Notes under the pieces: model-generated
Database searches by the model: none
Told to the model about the DNA's origin: nothing
The model's input: only the letters and a program-made list of their open reading frames with translations
NCBI RefSeq assembly: GCF_032854445.1
Contig: NC_088296.1
Span: 7,121,435 to 7,185,434 of the forward strand
DNA: 64,000 nucleotides
From: Liolophura sinensis
Lineage: Eukaryota > Mollusca > Polyplacophora > Chitonida > Chitonidae
Reading direction: 5' to 3'
Made by a program: the position numbers and the translations under genes
Shown here: positions 33,711-46,799 of the stretch, in pieces
How the letters are laid out: every line of letters begins with the position of its first letter
Position numbering within the stretch: the first letter of the stretch is position 1

Positions 33711-34396
33711 TTGGTATATTGGTAAATGAAAAGTTTTGGTCGCTAACGGAATACAGGCTGGTTTGCATGGAGTATGGAGGCCAAATCACTGGTTACAAAA
33801 CCATTAACAAACATGATAGAGACCTTTAAATACTATTATCAGCTGGATATTTCAAGTTTTTCAAGTACAAGTGACCGATACACCAAGACAACGTATCTCT
33901 ACCGTATGTGTAGTCGTGACAGTATGACATAGACAAGTAGTATCGCAATCTGTTTATCTTAAGATGAATTAAAATTTTGGCTATACTTGCACACGTAACT
34001 TCAATTTCTGCGGGAGTCCCAAAGCCAATATCCAATGACACATGAACTTAGCCTAATAGAATAGGGGAGGTAATCCAGCCCAACAACGTCATATCATGTT
34101 GAGGAATCTATTCTGATGTTTTCATTGGCTGTTTCGTTGACTTCCAACAAACGCGATAGCCCATTACCCTTAGGCTCATTTTTATAGTGTAACAAAGAAG
34201 AGAGAGGCAATCCAGGCTACGAACGTCATATCACGATGAATTTCACGGGAATACGTAACAGACGTTTCAATTGGATCATACGGTCATGTGACGTCAACTT
34301 GTATTTTGATCATCGTTTTGGTTCAGGTTTCGACCAGCTGAGACGTGAGTATTGATCAATTTGCAGCACAGCGACAGCAAAAGTTCTTGTGAAAGG

Positions 34397-34734
34397 AGTG
34401 AGTGAGTGCTTGCGGTTTAACGTCGTACCGGTACTAAACAATTTTTCAGTCATATGACCACGAAAGAATCCTTATGGTGTATGTAATGTGCCTCCTTGTC
34501 ACAGGACGGATTTCCACCGCTCTTTTATCTAGTGCTGCTTTACCGAGGCGACTTACCAAAGACAAGTAGGCCGACCCGCCAGAGCCATTATACTGATACG
34601 GATCAACCAGTAGTTGCACTATCCCCTTCATGCTAAACGACAAGCGAGGAAGTTTGTTGGTGACCCGACCCATGCAGGATTCATCCTGGATCTACCAAGC
34701 GGACGCTCTACCAACTGTGCTATCAGGGCCGGTC
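34397..34734 (-). mobile_element. tRNA-derived SINE, family A (unit 2)
   Basis: Orthologous to 4243-4570, with an exact 13-bp flanking duplication TCTTGTGAAAGGA. Carries the CCGGTA insertion shared with unit 3. Confidence 0.88.
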
Positions 34735-34759
34735 TCTTGTGAAAGGAAGAAATCATCTG

Positions 34760-36210
34760 AAAGCTGTTATTTTATCAGGTAACTGACCATTTGTACCATC
34801 CGAAGATGTAAAATCACCCGAAAATTACCAGGATTTATAAAATCGCCTAATTGTATAAAACATTACCCCAAGATGTAAAATTTTGGATACAAGCAAATAT
34901 AAAACATTTACCTGAATATGTAAACAGGCAAAACGTATTAGGATTTATAAAAAGTTATCCGCAAATGTAAAATCATCTTAGCTACTCCTTCCCGCTGCTG
35001 TGAGCCAAAGTATTTAATTACACTTAAACTGCAAGGAGCGACTACATTCGTAACCGTCATATAAGTCTTTATCGCTCAAATCAAGGTCAAAAATCGATTC
35101 ATATTGGCTTCCTCTCCGGACATGCAAGGGAAGATCTGCCAGTAACCTGCGGATGGCGTGGGTTTTCCCCCGATCTGTGTCGGGTTTCCTCGTTCCATAA
35201 TGCTAGCTGTTGTCGTGTATGTGAAATATTCCTGAGTACGGTGTAAAACACCAATCCAACAACAACAAAAAAATAAAATAAATAAACACCTTTCACCGAC
35301 AATATGCCCCTACTTCCATTTTTTAGCGCCTTTTAAACAAACAAATAAATAAATAAATTTACATTTTAAACGACATGCATGTATTTCCGTTTGAAGAAAT
35401 ATAATCGACTAATTTTCATATGACAGACCAGGATAACTTCCTCTTTGCCAGTTAGTGTTATCTGAACATCTAAAACTTTTCTTTCAGTGTGGAAATTAAG
35501 TTAAAATTTTGAAATGTATCCTACCTATATTATCTATATGTGGCATTTCATGTCATGTACGCTCCTAACACATTTAAGCAACTTCTAGTAAGTTTCGTGT
35601 GAGTTATTTTACAAATGCTGGCAACTGAAAATGTAAAACTTACTCCAGTTAAGTAGCTAACAAACGTAAGACAATTTCGTGATATTATATAACTTACACA
35701 GATTATTTAACCTACAGAGAACACCTATTGTCTTTTCAAGATATATGTAACTACACAAATTTAATGATCGGGATCATGGTTTTACAAATTCTAGTAATTC
35801 TGTCCAATAACCGGAAGTATAAAACCTGTCCCATCTGAGCCATTATCTGACAAACTTAAAGTTTCAGACGCATGTGTAATTTAGAGAGAAAACCTACAAC
35901 GCATCAATTAATCCAATTTCCGACTTCATATGGGTCTGTGTGGACACATATCCCAGTTTTACACATATCGTGTATCGTTTTACAAACTGCTAACCGAAAA
36001 TATAAAACCATTCCATCTGATTCAACTTGCAGTTTTACCAAATAATATGTGACTTACAGTGAACACCTATATTGCAAAATAACTTATATACATATAGAGC
36101 TGTAAACGCAAGTCCACTTTTCCAAATTTTACACTTTAAGGGTGGATGTTTTACTAATTCTCTTAAGAAAAACAAACAAAATCTTCCTCAACCGATTCAT
36201 CAATTGCTAG
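34760..36210. repeat. Degenerate TGTAAAA-rich repeat region (unit 2)
   Basis: Counterpart of 4590-6060, including a headless family B SINE at 35103-35260. No gene seen. Confidence 0.5.
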
Positions 36211-37255
36211 TATTTTAAACAATAAATAATTTAAAAAATTACATAATTTCACAAAATATCAGTCTGTTGAAAAACGCTTCAGAGACTTTCAGATAACGGT
36301 AGTTACACACACGCTGACGACACCACAGGCGAAGATGATGGCTACGAAAGATGAAATGGCGGAATACAAAAAGCTCGTAAAGCCAAGAGAGAGCCAGTCA
36401 GGTGACCTCGATAAGACACGAACTTTGGTCCGGTTAAGGGGAGCAGTACAATGTATGTGATTAGTTTTTTTCGTTCCATTGCGTCTGTCACCAGGGAATA
36501 TCATTATACTGCGCTTTTTTTTTTTCTGACGTGCACTTTCTACCGTCAGAACTATCCAATCAATACTTGGTATAGAAAAAGAAAATGGTAGCAACGACTT
36601 CTCTGGAATGTAAAATTTTCTTTGGGTAAACTAAGGATGCTTGGAAACAGGCAAACAAATATCACAATTAAGCCAAATAAACATAATCAAGATCACGGTC
36701 ATTGGACGTTATCACCCACGGGGTGGAGCTCAGGGAAAAACAAGGGTTCAGGTCGCCTCTTCCAATCAGAAAACGACCGTTTTGAGACGTCCTGTGGAGA
36801 TCTAAAATCGGAGCAATATAGTACTTAGCTGAAATCACATGTTAACTGAGTCATGACCTTCCTTGCCAGGCTAATGCATATAAACTATACTCAGTTGCTA
36901 TTTTATAAAAGGAAGTGGGGGGGGGGGGGAGTATTTCTTGTCAAGGGTGTGTTTTCAACAGAGAAAAAAACAGGAGTCTCAAAAAGTGAAAAAAAAAAAA
37001 CCTCTGTGAAGAAAACACTGAGACAAAATGCAAAATACACTTGACTAGCTATAATTTTACCAAAACTACGAGGTATTGTAAACAAAGCTTCAGAATTTTC
37101 TTTTGTCCGTCGTTTAAGAAACACTGTTATGGTATACTTGAATAGATTTTCTGTGTCTGTAGCGGCCTTCGATAATGAATTAGTTGATTTGTTTGCCATA
37201 TGATGTTATGGTGCGATATAGATGTACTTAAAAGACATCTATTTCGGAGGTGTCA

Positions 37256-37361
37256 GGATTATTTGCAATCTGGCCTAACCAGAGAGGATGCCAGAATGAT
37301 CTGGAATTCAACTCACGGGGACTGCATTGGTGAGAGGCTCCTGGGTCATTGCTGGGACAAG
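37256..37361 (-). mobile_element. Diverged SINE family B fragment (unit 2)
   Basis: Same fragment as 7085-7190. Confidence 0.6.
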
Positions 37362-37672
37362 ATGTGACAAACCATACATATAACGTACAACAGAGGATAA
37401 AATTGGCACCAACATGGTATCACGTATTTTTAATTTACAAAGTCTTCTAAAAATTCTTCCTAGAAAGTAAGTGTTTATGTCGGAACACAGCTCTTATTGG
37501 ATATTCTTTTTTGCTACAACGTTTTTTTTTCAATGAAGTATTTACCAGCATATAATTTGCTTGACTAAGGTATTTACTAACACTCAATTAATAAGGTAGA
37601 GTTTACCAACATGTGAAATGATTTGACGATACCGCTAAAACCTTTGTGAGACGTCATTTGTTTACTTCTTCA

Positions 37673-38035
37673 ATGTTTTTTTGCTTTTTCTTTCTTTGTA
37701 CTTCAGTCTACCTTTCTCGAAAGGGCTACAATAATAACTTGTTAACTCGTCTGGACAAGGCTGACTTAGAGCCGGAAACCGTTCCTGATAGTTTGGATAT
37801 AGACGTCAAAGACTGCCCGGATGCCAAACTACTCATCAGGGCCATGAAAAATAAGGATTACTCCGGCTTTTGGTCGGACAATACGAGCAGCTACGAAGGA
37901 GAGAAGCAAATCACCCACGTGACCAACGAGCGGAAATCTCGTCTGGAATCCTTCAGGGCAATTCCCGATCGCAAGACGGAAAAATCTGAGCAACGCTTAG
38001 TTTCTTCGTCCAAGGGAGAAAGTTTCCACCAATAA
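37673..38035 (+). CDS. Gene X, internal or 5' exon (unit 2)
   Basis: Same 120-codon frame as in unit 1; the residues are almost identical (one Ser to Thr and one Glu to Asp difference noted). The probable splice acceptor ends at 37706. The stop and the alternative downstream frame are unchanged. Confidence 0.4.
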   Translation: MFFCFFFLCTSVYLSRKGYNNNLLTRLDKADLEPETVPDSLDIDVKDCPDAKLLIRAMKNKDYSGFWSDNTSSYEGEKQITHVTNERKSRLESFRAIPDRKTEKSEQRLVSSSKGESFHQ

Positions 38036-38640
38036 CATTAAGGTAGACGAACTGGAAGATCCGGTTCTGTACGTTTCACGCCGCTAAAAAAGGTCCAGAA
38101 TTCCAGTGAAAAGTACAGCAAGTCTCCTCAAGACTCAGCAGAAAATGTACGGATAAACTGCCTTGTGTAGTCAAAATGACCCCAAAACAGAGACATGGCA
38201 AGAACCTGTCCCATAAACAGGGAGAAGCCATATCACCGAGGACAAGGTATGCCGTGGCGAAGTGAACACCAGGATGGAAGCCAAAAGATTCATGCGAGTA
38301 TTCCACGGTGATCTTTAGAACACAAGGAGAGAGAATGCAGGCTGGAGCAGGAGGGGGACAGCTTCTGATTTGGAATATCTAGCAAAGCTTAGAAATGTAC
38401 GGAATCATGATGAGAAAATCATGGAGAAACAAAAACCTGAACGCTGTAACGCTGGCCCTCATGTGCGCGTGCACTGTTCGTTAGAAGATGGGGGCTACCA
38501 AACCAGTTTCCATTCAGTCAATGGTGGCAAGAAATCCGAGAAAAATCAAGCTGACACACCATGCACACGCCCTCTGCCCACTTCAAACTTACTAGTCAGA
38601 ACTTGCCCCCAACTCAAAGTCTGAGACAACCTATACCCCA
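38036..38640 (+). pseudogene. Gene X, decayed or unresolved region with deletion (unit 2)
   Basis: Same shifting frames as unit 1. A deletion of about 235 bp at 38440-38450 fuses the frames that are separate in unit 1 (8199-8390 and 8430-8678) into one 84-codon frame (38370-38624). This removes the possible acceptor present in unit 1. Confidence 0.3.
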
Positions 38641-38751
38641 CACAAAATATGGAGCCCAACAAACAACAGCTAACAGCATGTGAGGGTGTAGGACAACTCC
38701 TGTGGCAGTGAATAATGGTAATTAAGTTTATGTATGTATGTATGTATGTAT

Positions 38752-39004
38752 GTTTATTTATTTATTTATTTGATTGGTGTTTTACGCCGTACTCAAGAAT
38801 TTTTCACTTATAGGACGGCGGTCAGCATCATGGTGGGAGGAATCCGGACAGAGCCCAGGGGAAACCCACGACTATTCGCAGGCGGCTGGGTGACCTTCCC
38901 ACCACCATGAGCTGGACTTGAACTCACAGCGCCCGCATTGGTGAGAAACTCCTGGGTCATTACGCTGCGCTAGCACGCTAACCCAAATGAGCCACGGAGG
39001 CCCC
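38752..39004 (-). mobile_element. SINE, family B (unit 2)
   Basis: Orthologue of 8828-9075, inserted in a shortened TATG tract (38727-38751). Confidence 0.85.
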
Positions 39005-39361
39005 ATGCATGTATGTATATGTGGATGTATGTGTGTATGGGTGGATGTATGGCGTTTAACGTCGTAGATAACAATTTTTCAATCATATGATGACAAGGAG
39101 TCATTAATTGTGTGTTCTTGAGGCAGGGTAAGTCCATACCGCTGACGTACTTCCACCACTGAAGTATCATGTCGAAAAGACTAGGTATGACATCCCATCT
39201 AGTGAGATTATACTGACACCAAGTCAACCAGTCATGTGTCCTGGATTTAATCTCTCACTGCTGAGTACCGGGCAAGGCAGCAACAAATAGGCCTACCATT
39301 TTTAAAGTGTTTGTTATTACCTCATTTCGAGGCGGACATTGTTACCACTAGGCCACCGAAG
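39005..39361 (-). mobile_element. SINE, family C (unit 2)
   Basis: Orthologue of 9076-9431, with the same 17-bp flanking duplication GGTAATTAAGTTTATGT. Confidence 0.85.
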
Positions 39362-39830
39362 CGGTAATTAAGTTTATGTCTTCGCGGTATATCATCTGGT
39401 GTCCAATTACCCTAATTCTATCAGTATCCAAATCAAACCACCGTGAGGACATTAGCGGGTAAAAGTAATATCCACGGTCAGTTTGACAGAAAGAAAAGGC
39501 ACCATTGCTGAAAACAGTTTGCACCATAACACGATGTCTGAAAGCCAATCGGTTATTGAACTACCTTCATATTGCTGGTAAAATATATCAGAACATTGGA
39601 CGGCTGGAGTGTACGGAAGTGTAGTCTGTTTGAGCGATAGAGCGAAGTTCTCCCCTGGCGGCTGGAAGCCTGATTGCAGAGACGTTGTCGAATTGAATTT
39701 TATACCTTTACTTCTTTACATACATTTTGGGATAGAGGTATATTTCATATAGGGTTGACTTATTGTTTGCGAGCTCGTGTGCTTTAAGCTATAAAGTATT
39801 CAAACTTAAGAATGTTGTTTTTGTGTTCAG

Positions 39831-40276
39831 AATTTAGGCCTACTGGCCCAAGACCAACAAGAGGCAAATTCCCACACATGGGGAGAGGCCGTGCGTGTCT
39901 GAAGCCGACGTTGGCTGCTAACTTCGCTCGTCATCTGCCACAGCCCGATTCCTCCTTAACCCGGAAGCAGCCAGCGACCAGTCCAAACATTATCCGTGAC
40001 TGTCGGGAGATCAGGCCAACAAGATGTGGACAACAGTCAGAGCAGACGACCAGCCGAGTTCACCCACGTGACACGGGCAATGACGTCAACTCCAGCCAGG
40101 CCAGCCGTGAGCCGTCGTCGACTCAAGTCAGGTCGGATACTGTGAGATCGCCTGGGGGAGGGCCAGATCAGATTCAGAGGAAAAGCGTTGGAGAGAGACT
40201 TGTTAGCTTTGTCAGGCGACGCTGGAATCAACTCCAGCAAAGTGCCAAACGCTTAAATTGTGCTGCAGAGCCTTGA
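39831..40276 (+). CDS. Gene X, last coding exon (unit 2)
   Basis: Same 148-residue Arg/Ser/Pro/Gln-rich frame after a TGTTTTTGTGTTCAG acceptor. One Ile to Thr and one Ser to Arg change against unit 1. AATAAA follows at 40367-40372. Confidence 0.45.
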
Positions 40277-40529
40277 ACTTAGCAATAAGTGTCCTCTGCA
40301 TGATGGTAGTTATCTTTTTATCTCTTTTTATGTTTGCGTTTGTTCTTAGCTTTGCTTTTTTATAAAAATAAATTTCCTAAAACATATATAAATTCTTTGA
40401 TAATTCATAAACAGTTATGAATTTATAGTTATGTATTTAGCAAAGCATAGTAATGCAATATATACGCTGGAATGTCTGTGAAAAAAGTTAAAACTACAAC
40501 TGAGCAACCAGAATTGTAATGTATTGTCG

Positions 40530-41570
40530 AGGCGGATGTATTGTCACAGAAACTCCATAGCAGCGATGGCTGACACCATTTTTCAGGACGTAAGAGATCG
40601 TCCGTGCTATGGGTAAAGACGCCTGCGCAAGATGGGTGGATTCGTTTGACACACTTCAGAAACAGACATCAAGAAGTTTGACACACCTCAGAAACTTCAG
40701 GACAAACAGCCCTAGAACCCGTTTGAATCATTCCACACCATGCCCATATAATCCCACAAACCGTATAAAATCGTCAATGGGATATTGGGTTGAGCGCACG
40801 TCGCAATGCGTCGTAGACGCCAAAAACATGGTCAAGCAAGGTTGCAGTGGTGCAAACAGGACAACAGACGCCTTGCAAGCTGGTGACAAAATGTACTGTT
40901 TAGGGACAAATTGCGTTTTCACCTTTCCCATTCAAATGGGCGTCTACGCCAGTGTGGTCGTCCGGGTGAGCCTTACTTTGATGTAGTTGTTGTTGAGAGA
41001 AGCGCGGGTCAGTGATGGTGTGGAGAGGTGTCACATTTCGCCACCGTACTCTTGTTGTTGGTGACGGTAATCTTAAAAGCTGCAGGTTTACCGAGACCAG
41101 ATCCTTCAGCCAATTGTCGTTCCTCTCGGCCCAGGGATGACATTACAACAGGAGTCAAGCTCATCCCTCGGGTGACAGGAGCATTATGGATGCAAACACC
41201 TTTAACGTAGACTCTTGGAATGCAAATTCACCTGATTTATAGCATCTAATTAGCAAGTTAATTACGAAATGCACCTACGCTTGAGACGGCAGCGACGCCA
41301 GCTCCAGCAGGTTGACGCAATAGCTGAAGACATAACCAGGACCTGGGCGGAGATTCCGAAAACATTCCTTGTTCGTCTGGCGACTTCATTGATTGATTTG
41401 TTTATTTATTAGTTGGTAATTTTACGTCGAACTCAGGAATATTTCACTTATACGACGGCGGCTAGCATTATGGTGGGAGGAAACTGAGCAGAACCCGGGG
41501 GAAACCAAGGCGACTTCATTGAGACGGAGATACACGGAAACCATCGAGGCTTCGTGTTGACCAAACTCCG
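40530..41570 (+). pseudogene. Tc1/mariner-type transposase remnant (unit 2)
   Basis: Counterpart of 10600-11645, with further small deletions: the FGGGSVM segment is broken near 41000 and the PVVVPF segment is shortened near 41120. A SINE fragment sits at 41393-41508 between two copies of GGCGACTTCATTGA. Confidence 0.82.
41393..41508 (-). mobile_element. SINE family B fragment in the Tc1 remnant (unit 2)
   Basis: Same insertion and same 14-bp target duplication (41379-41392, 41509-41522) as in unit 1. Confidence 0.92.
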
Positions 41571-42129
41571 TTACTGAGTTTCCGATCTTCATTTTGACCC
41601 TTCCTCCGTCAATGACCTTGAAAACACGTTAGCGACGCGTGACTCGAATAATCATATCAATGACAATACTTTGTTCTTCAACCATGAATAGAAAAAAGAC
41701 AGTATGTATTCGAAAATGGAAGAACAACACATTTATATCTACGTACAGTTACTTAGTTGAAATGGGTGTATAATTGAATAGCTAGCTAAGCCGCGAGGAG
41801 CCACATTAGTCACGGCAGATCATCACTACTAAGTACATTTAATGTACGTGGCCAGACGACCACATTTGTGAGCCGCATGCGGCAATCCATAACAATTCAA
41901 ACTGTGTGAATGGCTGAGCAAATATTGAGCTATGGTAGTAAAAAAAAACTTTACTGTGGGGTATTTAAGTACCAACTTGCTGGAGTGGTCTTTGATATGC
42001 AAATTGCTTCCCATGACTGGTTGTCAAGGGTAGCACCAACCGTTAAAAACAATTTTTTTTAAATTGGAATTTATATTTTAGGATTTAGGCCAATGGCCCT
42101 AAAGTATTTCATGATGGCATTGAGAGTGA

Positions 42130-43580
42130 GGCTGTCAAACAAAACATGTATAGAGTTGACTCTTTGTCGAACATCACCTGCACGTGGGGAACAAACCAAT
42201 TTATTTCTACATTGACCATTGCCATGTCCACACTTTTGGCATGAAACGAACCTAGTCGGGTTAGGTAGGTGCATGTCTACTTGGACATTGTGTGGCCATA
42301 TCGAGATTGACTGAGGACCATAAAGTTATTAAATATCGATAGGTTCTTGTTAAGTTTGCCGTTACTGTATTTTTTTTTTTGGATATGTGAATTGCCTGAC
42401 ATTTACAACCTCTTGAGATTTTAGTTTGGAGTACATTTGCTCCAGCCGATTAGTTCAATTGGACCAGTCCAACCTCCAGCCTTTATCTAAGCAAGGGTCA
42501 TGTGCAGTCTTGGGCTTGAAAATGTCGCAAGACTAACCTGCCCTCAACTACTGGTATCCCCGTTCCTCTCCCATTAAGGTCGCAACCCACAGCAAACAGG
42601 TACTCCATGATCAACAGGCATTACACCACCCGCTAAGATATGGGTCTATTATATTCACATGGGCCACATCGGGGAGCTCTAGGTTAGTCGCCTTGTACGA
42701 CAAGGTTGCCCAGAAACCTGATTTCACCCTCGGAGACTCCATTGGAGTAATGCCGCTTGAATTCAGTGAGCAACTCTTGTAGCTGTAGCCTACTCTCATT
42801 ATACTGATTTTAGAAAAATGCATCCAAAAGTTCTCAACTATAGTTTTCATATATTCTGCTTTGGAACTGAAAGTGATAACACTTACACATAATTTGAACA
42901 CATCTGTTGATGTAATTTTGTAGAAAATTGGTTCTTTGTTGAAATGTGACACTTGCATATAAAGTTGAAGGCGATGCGTGCAAACCATTGTTGAGATGTC
43001 ACAGAGTATAAATGTGTACAAGCATACTGAGGGATTTACCTCCCCTGCATAGACCACGTCCAATTCTCAGAACTACGTATTTTCTGTTTCCATCTGTTCA
43101 GTTTTACCAACTTGTGAAAGGGTGTATAGTAGCAAATTACACACCCACTGTCGACACCTGTCTCCATGGTTAAAGCAGAATTAGGTAAAAATGGCAATGA
43201 TGTTAATTGCAGACTGACGGCTAGGGCGTGTCTTTTATAGACTCCATCGTCAGCCTGTGTGTGAACCTATAGCACTGTCGATAACTAGTCTGACTATTTA
43301 CATCAAGGAAAACAACTGGATTGGGTTCAGGTTCATACTGTTTATTTATGTCGGTCTTGTCACTACATGTATATGTACAGAGCGATGGGAGGCCTCTATG
43401 CTATTGAGTTTCTGAAGCTTTGACCTTGAAAGGCCTGATGCAGAGTTATGTTGAAGGTCGATTATTGGCGGTGACGTGTCGCCTGTGGTACACAAAGCCC
43501 GAACGTATTGCCTTGATCATGCATCGGTGTTTATTGTTAACTTATCAACGTTCGGCTGTCCGCTCCAAATATAAACCTGT
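42130..43580 (+). promoter_or_regulatory. Upstream module M1, donor lost (unit 2)
   Basis: TATAAAT at 43007-43013 and the ATTTACCTCCC block are kept. The stretch carrying GTGTCGACAG and the donor is deleted and replaced near 43120-43190 by a fragment of the inverted dispersed repeat. It could not supply the same leader exon. Confidence 0.4.
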
Positions 43581-46071
43581 GGTTGGTATTGATTAATGGT
43601 TGTAGGGTATACAGTTCTCCTATTCTATATAGGTCAGCACATCTGTTATACGATAGCCTATACTAGTTGATCATGACGTCAAAGATTAGGAATGTCTGTA
43701 TAGGTAAATGGTGCTGAAAGTAAATCGAATCTTAAAATTATGTACGGATTTGCACAGATTATTTTATAAAATTGGGTCAAAATTACCAAGTTCCAACATT
43801 GCTTCTGGAGGTCTTTCTTTCTTTTGTTTTTTTTTTTCCTACTTTTATATCGCCAGAGTCTTTTTTACACACTGCTGTTTATAGCATAACAATAGCGAAA
43901 GTCGCCATATTTCTAACTGAGCAGAAGGGATGACCTCCGAGGCAAACCAGGCACACATACTGATATGAGTCTTACAATGCTTTTTGGATGAAAATTGCAA
44001 TAGTGAGAAAGGGTATTACGTGTTCCCCACCCCCACCCCCCATATATGGTTGGAAATGTTTTGAGAGATTACTCTCTCTGAAAAACTGGCACTACGTTTA
44101 ATATAGATTGCTAGAGAATGTATGTAGTTTGTAGAACATACATAAGTTGGAAAAAGTAACTGCGAGTAAACGATTTTATATTTAACCTCGTCGGCCTACA
44201 AACTTACATCACATGAATCCACTATTGCTTTTTGGAAGAAAGGGATACTGTGTAAGCAAACACCGCAAAACCTTATCACCATTTAAAGGGTGGTTTTATG
44301 ACAGAAAAAAAAACGCAATCATAAGCGTGAACAAAAACAAATTAGTTTTAAAAAGGAATAAATCTTTTCTGGTTAGCCAGTCATAGGTACTTCATATTTG
44401 TAAACTTCATATTTGTAAACTCATAAAACTGAATACAAAATTATGTTGACGGGTGGAAACCTGTTCTGGGGGAAACCGAGTAACTGAACACGTAAAGCCC
44501 TAAGGTTGTGACTTCAGCACAAATGACTATGTGGCTTTTTTCTTGGTTACAATATTAATAAGCAGTAAAACAGCAAACAATTGCATTCATCTTTTGTTGC
44601 CATTGTACATGTACATGTTGGGTTTCTTGCACATGTGTGTCGGATGTGTTTTGTGTTCGCTTTGGTTTTTTTTTACATACATCTAATACATTTAGAGCAC
44701 TTTGTGGGTATACTGTACGTCTGATCATTTGTGTTCTCTTTGAATTTAAATCACAAGTCATTTTCACCCAGGAGCGAGCTTGTAGAATTTTCAAAGAAGA
44801 AAGTTTTCGTTATCAACCTGAATGTGCCTAGGCTTAGCGCAACTGCAGTTTAATTTTCAGCTCAATCGCATCAGCCGCTCTGAAGAAGAAGATTTGCTCA
44901 GGTTGGCACAAAATCCAAAATGGCCACCAAATGTCCCCAAAAGCCAAAAAGCACAACTTCAGATACATTCCTAAAACATACTAAAGTTTCAGGGACGTAT
45001 CACTTGTCGTTTTCTCATAAAAGTTATCACCACCAAACTGCCTATAATGATAATAATAATTCGAACAGATACAACCGGGGCTCAAGTCTAGGGATTCAAG
45101 CCTGTATTGCTGCGGATGGTCGTGTGCTTCCCCGGCTTTGCCCGGTTTCCTCCCACCATAATGCAGACTGCATATGAAATGGTCTTGAGGATGGTGTAAA
45201 ACACCAATCACAAAAATAAATAAATCAAGCTTGTATGGCTTGAACTCCTAATAATCCGTACTATAACACTAGGTTTTCCAAACTTTTAGTTTGGAAGTCT
45301 AAAAACAAACCCCACTGCATTGATGTTAACTGTTATAGTTATACATTACTGGTTTAGAACTAGCTGTCCTTCAAAAACTGTGTCATCAGAGAATTTGAAA
45401 TTGATTTCTTATGATTACGTGGGTCAGATATTAATTCAGGTTTTGGAAGAAGCGAGAGAGGAAACGCTGGAAAAACCCGAGTCAGTGCTGGGCTGTGCTA
45501 TATAAGACTTTAACTGTATCTAGATGTTTACTTAAATGTAGTTTTGGGAATTGGCCTTGCGATTGTTGACCTCGAACGTCCATCTTGATTGACGGTTGGT
45601 ATACGAATGTTTGTTTCGACGCATAGATTTGTACATTTAATTTTAAGAATTTTAACACGGGGAAAAAGCGTAATTTGCTAATTTGCTGCGGCTGCCTTTC
45701 GATGTAATTCATAATTCAGCACAGTAGCCTATAAGGAAACCATCAACATATAAAGAACCCTCTGTAACAGATATCAAGTTTTTTTGACAAGCTATTAAGT
45801 TGAAGCTAAACAGTGTTGTCGATAGTATACTGCCCTGGAGTACACCCATTTTTGCTCATCAGAGTCGAAAAGATTGTACCTACTCGTACTCTAAACTGAC
45901 GATCAAAGTTCTGATACATACATAGATGACGACAAGTCCAGTATCCGAGAAGTCTTTTAAAACACCGTATTACGAATAAAAGTTTCAATGCGACAAACTT
46001 TAAATCGACTTTGAGGAAAACCACATTTAATATTATACAGTAAAGTTTATTATTTATTATTTGTCATTTAC
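43581..46071. other. Spacer with unit-2-specific insertion (about 44066-45310)
   Basis: Unit 1 reads continuously across this point (near 14195-14230), while unit 2 has about 1.2-1.3 kb more. The extra DNA contains a partial family B SINE on the + strand (about 45085-45225) and AT-rich sequence. No gene recognised. Confidence 0.55.
45085..45225 (+). mobile_element. SINE family B, partial (unit 2 only)
   Basis: Carries GGTTTCCTCCCACCATAATG and GTGTAAAACACCAATCAC, then an ATAAATAAAT tail. It lacks most of the head. Not present in unit 1. Confidence 0.75.
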
Positions 46072-46160
46072 TACCGGGTTTTGGAACCGGGATAATATAC
46101 ACCTTCTTCCACGACTGTGGAAAAATTACAACTAATCTAAATATCATAATTAAACAAGCC
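46072..46160 (-). pseudogene. LINE reverse-transcriptase scrap (unit 2)
   Basis: Remnant of the fragment seen at 14948-15200. Only the segment around the proline-rich PVPKPG motif and just upstream survives. Confidence 0.6.
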
Positions 46161-46332
46161 CAAGAGAGACTCCAGTGGCTGAGAGGACAAATTGGTTAGA
46201 AACTGAAACTGAAAAATGAAGTTTGAACATAATGTGGAGAATTGGTCAGCATTTTTAGTGATTCAGGACGTCTTGCAGCAAAACAATGCTATTGCTCTAG
46301 GCAAAGCTATTGATGATTGCACTGGAGATGTT

Positions 46333-46588
46333 TAATTCGTTTATTTGATTAATGTTTTACGCCGTACATAAGAATATTTCAATTATACGACTTCGGCTAG
46401 CATTATAGTGAAAGAAAGCCGGACAAATCCCGGGGGAACCCACGACCATCCGCAGTCTGCTGGAAGACCATCCCACGTACAAGTGGAGAGGAAGACAGCA
46501 TAGGCTGGACTTGAATTTACAGAAACCGCATTGTGAGATCCCCCTGGGTCATTGCGACGCGTTGGCACACTAACCGCCTCGGCCACGG
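46333..46588 (-). mobile_element. SINE, family B (unit 2)
   Basis: Orthologue of 15433-15697, again flanked by GAGATGTT. Confidence 0.83.
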
Positions 46589-46799
46589 AGACCCCGAGAT
46601 GTTAAAAAAAAGTTAGGTCCAGAGATACGTTGATTGAGTGCAGAGCCAGATGAGGACGTAGTTTTATTGACAGGTTAGTTAATTCTTTCACAGATATAGT
46701 TTTAGGTTTTAGATTTACCGTCCCCAATCATCGGCAAGTCAGTGTCAATAAATGCTGATTTATGGCCTTCTCCTGCAAATTGGACGCAAAACAGTTTAT